The position numbers and the translations under genes were made by a program. From an uncultured Haemophilus sp. (GTDB taxonomy: Bacteria > Pseudomonadota > Gammaproteobacteria > Enterobacterales > Pasteurellaceae), in assembly GCF_905207935.1 (NCBI RefSeq), contig NZ_CAJLNI010000002.1:1-54523 (forward strand): a DNA stretch of 54,523 bases, given 5' to 3'. This document shows positions 7,566-13,616 of the stretch, piece after piece; the first letter of the stretch is position 1, and each line of letters begins with the position of its first letter. Below the pieces are notes generated by a model that was not told the origin of the DNA, did not search any database, and was given only the letters and a program-made list of their open reading frames with translations.

Positions 7566-8834
7566 TTATTTTGCTGCGGCGAATGCTTGCTCTAAGTCAG
7601 CTAAAATATCTTGGATATTTTCAATACCGCAAGAAAGACGAATAAGCCCTGCAGAAATCCCCGCTTGTTCTAATTCAGCCTCACTTAATTGGCGATGCGT
7701 TGAAGTCGCTGGATGTAACGCACAAGTACGAATATCGGCTACGTGTACTTCACGTGAGGTCATTTGTAACGCGTTTAACCATTTTGCCGCGGTTTCTTTG
7801 CCTCCTTTAATCTCAAAGGAAATGACACCACACAAACCGTTAGGTAAATATTTTTGTTTGAGAGCGTAATCTGGTGAGCTCGATAAGCCTGGGTAATTTA
7901 CTTTAGCGACTTGCGGATGTTTTTCTAAAAACTCGGCTACGGCCTGTGCATTTTCATAATGACGTTGCATACGAAGTGCAAGGGTTTCCATACCCACATT
8001 CAATAAGAAACTATTTTGTGGGGCAGGCGCTGCACCTAAATCACGCATTAATTGAACACGTGCTTTGACAATATAAGCTGCAGGACCAAAGGTTTCTGTA
8101 TAAACTAAACCGTGATAAGTTTGGTCTGGTGTGCTTAGTTGCGGATATTTACCGTTATTCCAATTAAAGTTACCGCCATCAGTAATTGAGCCACCTAAGG
8201 CAATAGCATGACCATCTAAATATTTAGATGTGCTGTGAATGACCACGTTTGCGCCAAATTCGATTGGACGACAAAAATAGGGGGTAGCAAAGGTGTTATC
8301 AATTAATAATGGCGCCTCTGCAGCTTTCGCTAAGGCGGCAAATTTTTCAATATCCAACACGCGTAAAGCAGGGTTCGCAATGGTTTCAGCAAAGACCGCT
8401 TTTGTATTTGGACGAATCGCTTTTTTGAGTTCTTCAAGCGGTAAGTCTTGATCCACGAAACTCACTTCAATGCCCATTTTTTTGAATGTATGAGCAAATA
8501 AATTGTAAGTACCGCCATACACATAAGAAGAGGAAATAAAATGATCGCCCGCTTCTAAAATATTCAACATCGCATAGAAAACAGCAGATTGACCTGAGGC
8601 AGTACACATTGTTGCAACGCCACCTTCAAGTGCTGTAATTTTTTCTTCCGCAGCATTTGTCGTTGGGTTTGCTAGGCGAGTATAGAAATAACCGGCTGCT
8701 TGTAAATCAAATAACTTGCCAATTTCTTCTGCAGAATCGTAAGTATAAGTGGTGCTTTGTACGATTGGTTGAACACGTGGCTCTCCATTTTTTGGGCTAT
8801 AACCGGCATGGAGACATTTTGTTTCGAATTTCAT
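7566..8834 (-). CDS. metY: O-acetylhomoserine sulfhydrylase / aminocarboxypropyltransferase (MetY)
   Basis: 422 residues of the Cys/Met-metabolism PLP-dependent family. It forms homocysteine from O-acetylhomoserine and sulfide. The PLP lysine is Lys204 in IHSTSKYLDGHA; other anchors are YTRLANPTTNAAEEKITALEGG (cofactor-phosphate region), TASGQSAVFYAMLNIL, LIDNTFATPYFCRP (Asp that binds the pyridine nitrogen) and IRLSCGIENIQDIL near the C-terminus. The length (over 420, with inserts) favours MetY over MetB or MetC (about 380-395). Its place between dnaK and dnaJ is unusual. The leader of 256 bases contains a promoter candidate, an uptake signal and stem-loops. Confidence 0.9.
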   Translation of the reverse strand: MKFETKCLHAGYSPKNGEPRVQPIVQSTTYTYDSAEEIGKLFDLQAAGYFYTRLANPTTNAAEEKITALEGGVATMCTASGQSAVFYAMLNILEAGDHFISSSYVYGGTYNLFAHTFKKMGIEVSFVDQDLPLEELKKAIRPNTKAVFAETIANPALRVLDIEKFAALAKAAEAPLLIDNTFATPYFCRPIEFGANVVIHSTSKYLDGHAIALGGSITDGGNFNWNNGKYPQLSTPDQTYHGLVYTETFGPAAYIVKARVQLMRDLGAAPAPQNSFLLNVGMETLALRMQRHYENAQAVAEFLEKHPQVAKVNYPGLSSSPDYALKQKYLPNGLCGVISFEIKGGKETAAKWLNALQMTSREVHVADIRTCALHPATSTHRQLSEAELEQAGISAGLIRLSCGIENIQDILADLEQAFAAAK

Positions 8835-8905
8835 TATTTTCCCCTTGAATTGGGTTCGTTTCGGGATAAAGTGCGGTCATTTTTCATCATGTTTTTACAC
8901 TTTAG

Positions 8906-8934
8906 ATTTATAGTGTAGAAATGAGTGATGTGAA
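8906..8934 (-). promoter_or_regulatory. Candidate sigma-70 promoter of metY
   Basis: On the minus strand TTCACA (plus 8929-8934), 16 bases, then TATAAAT (plus 8906-8912). A GTGGAAATTCAC near-palindrome overlaps the -35 box and an uptake signal lies at 8869-8877, between promoter and ATG. No S-box or other riboswitch core was recognised in the leader. Confidence 0.4.
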
Positions 8935-8986
8935 TTTCCACCTCATGGTTTAGTAGAATAGTCATGCGATTTACCCTACAAACATA

Positions 8987-9026
8987 TTTTTCCTGACTTC
9001 ACTTTTTTAAATAAAGTCAGGAAAAA
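8987..9026. repeat. Long stem-loop between dnaK and metY
   Basis: TTTTTCCTGACTT (8987-8999) pairs perfectly with AAGTCAGGAAAAA (9014-9026) around a 14-base AT-rich loop. It lies between the dnaK terminator and the metY promoter. It lacks a T-run after the stem on either strand, so it is not a classical terminator. Confidence 0.7.
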
Positions 9027-9045
9027 TACTGATGAATGAATACAC

Positions 9046-9073
9046 CAAAAGGGCGTATCGCTACGCCCTTTGA
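9046..9073 (-). terminator. dnaK terminator
   Basis: Perfect 10-bp stem AAAGGGCGTA (9048-9057) / TACGCCCTTT (9062-9071) with a TCGC tetraloop, about 20 bases past the dnaK stop on the minus strand. The T-run is short (TTTTGG), so termination may be incomplete. Confidence 0.75.
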
Positions 9074-9090
9074 TTTAGGTTAAAGTGAAA

Positions 9091-10992
9091 TTATTTGTTG
9101 TCTTTCACTTCTTCAAACTCAGCATCAACAACATCATCATTTGGTTTGCTGTTGCTTTGAGCTTGTTGTGCATCAGCTTGTGGTTGTGCAGCTTGAGCAA
9201 GTTTTTGAGCAACTTCTGCAAGCGCTTGAAGTTTAGCTTCGATTGCTGCTTTATCTTCGCCTTTCGCTGCAGTTTCTAAATCGCTTAATGCACTTTCAAT
9301 TGCTGCACGATCTTCAGCTGGAACTTTGTCACCGGCTTCTTCTAATTGTTTACGTGTGCTGTGTACAAGGTGATCTGCTTGGTTGCGAGCTTGTACTAAT
9401 TCTTCAAATTTACGGTCTGCTTCAGCGTTTGCTTCTGCATCACGAACCATTTGTTGAATTTCTTCATCACTTAAACCTGAAGAGGCTTTGATGGTGATTT
9501 GTTGTTCTTTACCCGTACCTTTATCTTTCGCAGAAACGTGGATAATACCGTCAGCGTCGATATCGAAGGTTACTTCAATTTGTGGCATACCGCGTGGAGC
9601 AGGGTTGATGCCTTCAAGGTTGAATTGACCTAAAGATTTATTCGCTGATGCTTGTTTACGTTCACCTTGTAACACGTGAATGGTTACTGCACTTTGGTTA
9701 TCTTCTGCTGTTGAGAATACTTGCGATTTTTTAGTTGGAATCGTCGTGTTTTTCTCAATTAAGGTAGTCATCACACCACCCATAGTTTCAATACCTAAAG
9801 ATAACGGTGTTACGTCTAACAATAATACATCAGTTACATCACCTGCTAATACACCACCTTGAACTGCTGCACCGATAGCAACGGCTTCATCTGGGTTCAC
9901 ATCTTTACGAGGTGCTTTACCGAAGAATTCTTCTACTTTTTGTTGTACTAATGGCATACGGGTTTGACCGCCCACTAGGATAACATCATCAATTTGTGAT
10001 GCAATTAAGCCCGCATCGTTTAATGCAACTTTTACAGGTTCAAGTGATTTAGCCACTAAATCTTCTACTAAAGATTCTAATTTAGCACGAGTTAATTTAA
10101 TGTTTAAGTGTTTAGGACCTGTAGCATCTGCAGTGATGTAAGGTAAGTTCACATCAGTTTGTTGTGCAGAAGAAAGTTCAATTTTCGCTTTTTCACCTGC
10201 TTCTTTTAAACGTTGCATTGCAAGTGGGTCATTACGTAAATCAACGCCTTGTTCTTTTTTGAACTCATCCACTAAGTAGTTGATTACACGGTTATCGAAG
10301 TCTTCACCACCTAAGTGAGTATCACCATTGGTTGCTAATACTTCGAAGGTTTTTTCGCCACCTACTTCATCAATTTCGATGATAGATAAGTCGAATGTAC
10401 CACCACCTAAGTCATAAACAGCGATAGTTTTGTTGCCTTGGCCTTTATCTAAACCGTAAGCTAATGCTGCTGCTGTTGGTTCGTTGATAATACGTTTAAC
10501 TTCTAAGCCTGCGATACGACCTGCATCTTTTGTCGCTTGACGTTGAGCATCGTTAAAGTATGCAGGAACAGTGATTACCGCTTCAGTCACTGGCTCACCT
10601 AAGAAATCTTCCGCAGTTTTCTTCATTTTTTTCAATACTTCTGCAGAGATTTGTGGAGGTGCAAGTTTGTCACCTTTTACATTTACCCATGCATCACCGT
10701 TGTCTGCTTTGATGATTTCAAATGGCATAATGTCGATATCACGTTTTACTTCAGCATCGTCAAAACGACGACCGATTAAACGTTTAATCGCGAATAATGT
10801 ATTTTTCGGGTTGGTCACTGCTTGGCGTTTTGCCGGTTGACCTACTAAAATTTCATTATCATTTGTATAAGCAATAATTGACGGAGTAGTGCGATCACCT
10901 TCTGCGTTTTCAATTACGCGTGGTTTATCACCATCCATTACTGCCACACAAGAGTTTGTTGTACCTAAGTCAATACCAATAATTTTTCCCAT
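9091..10992 (-). CDS. dnaK: DnaK, Hsp70 chaperone
   Basis: 633 residues, full length. The N-terminal ATPase domain begins GKIIGIDLGTTNSCVAVMDG and includes NEPTAAALAYGLDKG, YDLGGGTFDLSIIEID and VILVGGQTRMPLVQQ. The substrate-binding domain (about 390-500) includes DVTPLSLGIETMGGVMTTLI. The helical lid ends in a glutamine/alanine-rich stretch and the usual DVVDAEFEEVKD tail. It folds and protects proteins with DnaJ and GrpE. A sigma-32-type promoter lies 54-80 bases upstream. dnaJ is separated from it by metY, unlike the adjacent dnaK-dnaJ of E. coli. Confidence 0.98.
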   Translation of the reverse strand: MGKIIGIDLGTTNSCVAVMDGDKPRVIENAEGDRTTPSIIAYTNDNEILVGQPAKRQAVTNPKNTLFAIKRLIGRRFDDAEVKRDIDIMPFEIIKADNGDAWVNVKGDKLAPPQISAEVLKKMKKTAEDFLGEPVTEAVITVPAYFNDAQRQATKDAGRIAGLEVKRIINEPTAAALAYGLDKGQGNKTIAVYDLGGGTFDLSIIEIDEVGGEKTFEVLATNGDTHLGGEDFDNRVINYLVDEFKKEQGVDLRNDPLAMQRLKEAGEKAKIELSSAQQTDVNLPYITADATGPKHLNIKLTRAKLESLVEDLVAKSLEPVKVALNDAGLIASQIDDVILVGGQTRMPLVQQKVEEFFGKAPRKDVNPDEAVAIGAAVQGGVLAGDVTDVLLLDVTPLSLGIETMGGVMTTLIEKNTTIPTKKSQVFSTAEDNQSAVTIHVLQGERKQASANKSLGQFNLEGINPAPRGMPQIEVTFDIDADGIIHVSAKDKGTGKEQQITIKASSGLSDEEIQQMVRDAEANAEADRKFEELVQARNQADHLVHSTRKQLEEAGDKVPAEDRAAIESALSDLETAAKGEDKAAIEAKLQALAEVAQKLAQAAQPQADAQQAQSNSKPNDDVVDAEFEEVKDNK

Positions 10993-11045
10993 TTTGTTAC
11001 TCCTAATTAAATTTTAAATTCGTTGTAAATTGTTACGATGAATAA

Positions 11046-11072
11046 GATGTGGATACTTTTTCGCATTTCAAG
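11046..11072 (-). promoter_or_regulatory. Heat-shock (sigma-32) promoter of dnaK
   Basis: On the minus strand CTTGAAA (plus 11066-11072) matches the sigma-32 -35 box exactly; 13 bases later CCACATC (plus 11046-11052) resembles the CCCCAT -10 box. Transcription would start about 45 bases before the dnaK ATG. An uptake signal lies upstream at 11103-11111. No CIRCE element is present. Confidence 0.72.
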
Positions 11073-11213
11073 AGGCAAGATTTAAATTTTTTCTTCCTTT
11101 TAAAGTGCGGTCATTTCCGTTCTTGTTTCACAAAATAAGTCCAGCTGAACAAAGTTCAAGGGGGAAATATAAAATTATTTTGAAAAAATAAGAAAAAATT
11201 TGTGTTTTGTGGT

Positions 11214-11229
11214 AAATTGTCGACAATTT
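11214..11229. promoter_or_regulatory. Perfect 16-bp palindrome upstream of the ydgA-like gene
   Basis: AAATTGTCGACAATTT ends 32 bases before the ATG of the ydgA-like gene. It is a perfect dyad with SalI-like centre GTCGAC. It could be an operator or the stem of a short hairpin in the mRNA leader. I do not recognise the protein that would bind it. Confidence 0.5.
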
Positions 11230-11261
11230 TAATCATCTATTAATTTAACAAAGGAATCGAA

Positions 11262-12764
11262 ATGAAAAAATCAGTCGTAGCATTAGGTGTGATTGTGGCT
11301 CTCGGTGCGGTAGGTGTCGGTGGGGCTTGGTTTACCGGGGAAAAAGCACAAACTGAATATTTACGCCAAATTGAATTAGCAAATAAACAAGCTCAAGCTT
11401 TAGGCTTATCTGATTCATTTAAAGTTGTTTATCAAAATAAACAGTTTGAACGTGGTTTCTTTACCTCTCAAGTAGAAGATGAAGTAGTTATTTCTTTACC
11501 TAAAGAAGGGAAAGTATTCACTATTCCCCTTTCAACGAAACTTTATCATGGCCCATTTCCGCTTAATCAGCTAGAAAAATTCAACTTTGTTCCAACTATG
11601 TTTTCAGCACAAGGTGTGATTGGTAAAAATGAAACAACCCAACCTTTATTTGATTTACTTAAATCAGATAAGCCAGTTCAATATCAAGCCTCTACTAGCT
11701 ATAGCTTAGCAACAAAAGGTAAAGTTGAACTAGCTGCTGGGGAAGTGACAGATCCAAATTCTCCACAAAATAAATTAGCTTGGTCAAATATCAATATAGG
11801 TTTTGATGTTGATAAAGATCGTGCGGGTAAATATGATCTGGTTTCAGATGAAATAAGCTTCAATTCAAACTTTGATAATATTGAAATAGAAGAGAGCAAA
11901 GATGTTGTTATGCCCAAATCAGTAACAATGAAAATGAAAGGCTTGAAATTTGAAACCTCATTCAACCCAACCAAGTGGGCTTATATTTATACGGGAAAAA
12001 GCGTTTCTTCAGCTGAAAGTATCGAAATGACTAACACTAATTCTTTAGACGATACGGTTTCTATTATTTACAAGGGGACTAAAGGAACATCTGATATTTC
12101 ACTTAATGGTGATTTTTTGAATCTTAAAGGTGAAAATACGGTAGACTCGATAGTTATTGATGGGAAGGATTTTGGAAAACTAACTTACAATAGCGAGTTA
12201 AATCATATTGAAGCAAATGCAGCTAATGCATTGATTGAAGCATTTTTCACTGCTTTCAAATCAGTCAGTGATGATGAAAATGCTAATCAGGAAATGGTCT
12301 CTGAAATTTTAAGCTCATGGGTTGAAAATCATGGTATGGCTATTTTTAATAATCAACCTCAAATTAAACTAAACCCAATGTCAATTTCAAATAGCCAGGG
12401 TAAAGTCTCATTAGATTTAAATGTGGCGTTAGCGAAAGATCCGAAATTTGATTTAATGGCGGGGAGTTTATATAAACAATTTACGGATTTTGCGTTAAAT
12501 ATTCACGTAGATAAAGAAATGATTGAAAAAACTCTTGCACAATTAGATCCAGAAGCAGATAAAGCGTTGATTAAAGCACAAATTGAAGAGCAAGCTAAAC
12601 AAGCAGCAGCACAAAATATTGTGGTGAATAATGATAAAAATGTGACGCTTAACTTAGTGCTTGAAAAGGGCGAACTGAAACTTAATGGTCAAGTGATTCC
12701 TGAAGAGCAGGTTCAAGGCGTGTTATTTATGTTAATGATGGGAGCAGCGGCACAAGGCCAGTAA
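11262..12764 (+). CDS. ydgA: YdgA-family protein (DUF945)
   Basis: 500 residues, the usual size for the YdgA/DUF945 family of cell-envelope proteins whose role is not established. The N-terminus MKKSVVALGVIVALGAVGVGGAWFTGEKAQTEY is a single hydrophobic anchor or uncleaved signal, followed by the family-typical sequence of a short tether and a long beta-rich region. Seen near the end: DLMAGSLYKQFTDFALNIHVDKEMIEKTLAQLDPEADKALIKAQIEEQAKQAA. Ribosome-binding site AAAGGAATCGAA. Divergent from dnaK and closed by a strong terminator, so it is a single-gene unit. Confidence 0.75.
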   Translation: MKKSVVALGVIVALGAVGVGGAWFTGEKAQTEYLRQIELANKQAQALGLSDSFKVVYQNKQFERGFFTSQVEDEVVISLPKEGKVFTIPLSTKLYHGPFPLNQLEKFNFVPTMFSAQGVIGKNETTQPLFDLLKSDKPVQYQASTSYSLATKGKVELAAGEVTDPNSPQNKLAWSNINIGFDVDKDRAGKYDLVSDEISFNSNFDNIEIEESKDVVMPKSVTMKMKGLKFETSFNPTKWAYIYTGKSVSSAESIEMTNTNSLDDTVSIIYKGTKGTSDISLNGDFLNLKGENTVDSIVIDGKDFGKLTYNSELNHIEANAANALIEAFFTAFKSVSDDENANQEMVSEILSSWVENHGMAIFNNQPQIKLNPMSISNSQGKVSLDLNVALAKDPKFDLMAGSLYKQFTDFALNIHVDKEMIEKTLAQLDPEADKALIKAQIEEQAKQAAAQNIVVNNDKNVTLNLVLEKGELKLNGQVIPEEQVQGVLFMLMMGAAAQGQ

Positions 12765-12783
12765 TTAACAACGAAATAATTAG

Positions 12784-12817
12784 AAAGGAGATAAAGTAAT
12801 TTATCTCCTTTTTTATT
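12784..12817. terminator. Terminator of the ydgA-like gene
   Basis: Perfect 12-bp stem AAAGGAGATAAA / TTTATCTCCTTT with GTAA loop, followed by T-run. It may also stop transcripts from the convergent mgsA. Confidence 0.9.
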
Positions 12818-12849
12818 AGGTTGAGCTTATTTGACTACGATATCGTTGT

Positions 12850-13308
12850 TTAGTCTAAACGAGCTTTTAAATATCCTTCATAATCGGGAATATCAATATT
12901 GATTTCTTGCTCAAATAAGCTTGATGTTAAAAGAAAATCAGCGGTGCTTTGATTAATTGCTACTGGAATATTCCAAACGGTTGCAATACGCATTAAGGCT
13001 TTTACATCGGGATCATGTGGCGCCGCGTTCATCGGATCCCAAAAGAAAATCATCATATCAATTTTTTTCTCGGCAATTAGTCCACCAAGTTGTTGATCGC
13101 CTCCCATCGGGCCACTTAATAGCGAGGCTATTTTAAGTCCCGTTTCTCTAGACAATAGATGGCCAGTTGTACCTGTTGCATAAAGTTGATGGGGAGCGAG
13201 AGCTTCTTTATGTTTCTTTACCCAATTGAGCAGGTTTTGTTTGCAGCTATCATGTGCAACGAGCGCTATTCGTTTATGAGAAAAGATTGGGCGAGTTGTC
13301 GTGTTCAT
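12850..13308 (-). CDS. mgsA: Methylglyoxal synthase
   Basis: 152 residues, normal length. It converts dihydroxyacetone phosphate to methylglyoxal and phosphate, a bypass of lower glycolysis used when phosphorylated sugars build up. The catalytic base Asp71 is in GPMGGDQQLGGLI; the phosphate-binding region ATGTTGHLLSRETG (about 44-57) and FFWDPMNAAPHDPDVKAL are intact. It stands alone, divergent from the aceE operon with a 308-base gap. GloB, which finishes methylglyoxal removal, is elsewhere in the window (32.6 kb). Confidence 0.96.
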   Translation of the reverse strand: MNTTTRPIFSHKRIALVAHDSCKQNLLNWVKKHKEALAPHQLYATGTTGHLLSRETGLKIASLLSGPMGGDQQLGGLIAEKKIDMMIFFWDPMNAAPHDPDVKALMRIATVWNIPVAINQSTADFLLTSSLFEQEINIDIPDYEGYLKARLD

Positions 13309-13513
13309 ATTTTGTCCTCTAAAAAACTCAAAAGCATACGAACACTTTAGATCAAAGCGGGTAGGGAATGCAATATGTAAAGTATGCTTTAACTTAAAGC
13401 CAAAAATCCTTTAAAAATGACCGCACTTTTAGTGAAGAGTATTGCAATAACAGGAAGAAATGCATGAGAACAGTGAAAATCTACTATCTTTCTTGCAAAA
13501 AATCTTCTAAAAT

Positions 13514-13553
13514 TTACAGGATTTTGTTAAATGTTTGTAACATTGATTAACAA
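13514..13553 (+). promoter_or_regulatory. Promoter region of aceEF-lpd with nested dyads and an ArcA-like site
   Basis: The 308-base gap between mgsA and aceE holds an uptake signal (13420-13428) and this block. TTACAG (13514-13519), 18 bases, then TAACAT (13538-13543) could be a weak promoter. TTGTTAA (13524-13530) mirrors TTAACAA (13547-13553), with ATGTT TGT AACAT nested at 13531-13543. On the minus strand, GTTAATCAATGTTA (13538-13551) is close to the ArcA box GTTAATTAAATGTTA, and pdh is an ArcA target in E. coli. Binding is inferred. Confidence 0.4.
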
Positions 13554-13566
13554 GCTTGATTTTCGT

Positions 13567-13584
13567 GTTTGGTCATGACCAAAC
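13567..13584. promoter_or_regulatory. Perfect 18-bp palindromic operator candidate before aceE
   Basis: GTTTGGTCATGACCAAAC, 33 bases before the aceE ATG and downstream of the probable start point. The TTGGT...ACCAA arms are like those bound by GntR-family regulators such as PdhR (TTGGTnnnACCAA), but the spacer here is 4 rather than 3 bases. Regulator identity is unknown; none is encoded nearby. Confidence 0.6.
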
Positions 13585-13616
13585 TTCATTTTCACTCAGT
13601 AAAATAAGGAAAGACT

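Noticed and set aside
8835..9090. SAM-type riboswitch before metY
   Set aside because: No S-box core or recognisable conserved junction was seen; only simple stems.
10993..11261. CIRCE element controlling dnaK
   Set aside because: The TTAGCACTC/GAGTGCTAA repeat is absent; a sigma-32 promoter explains regulation.
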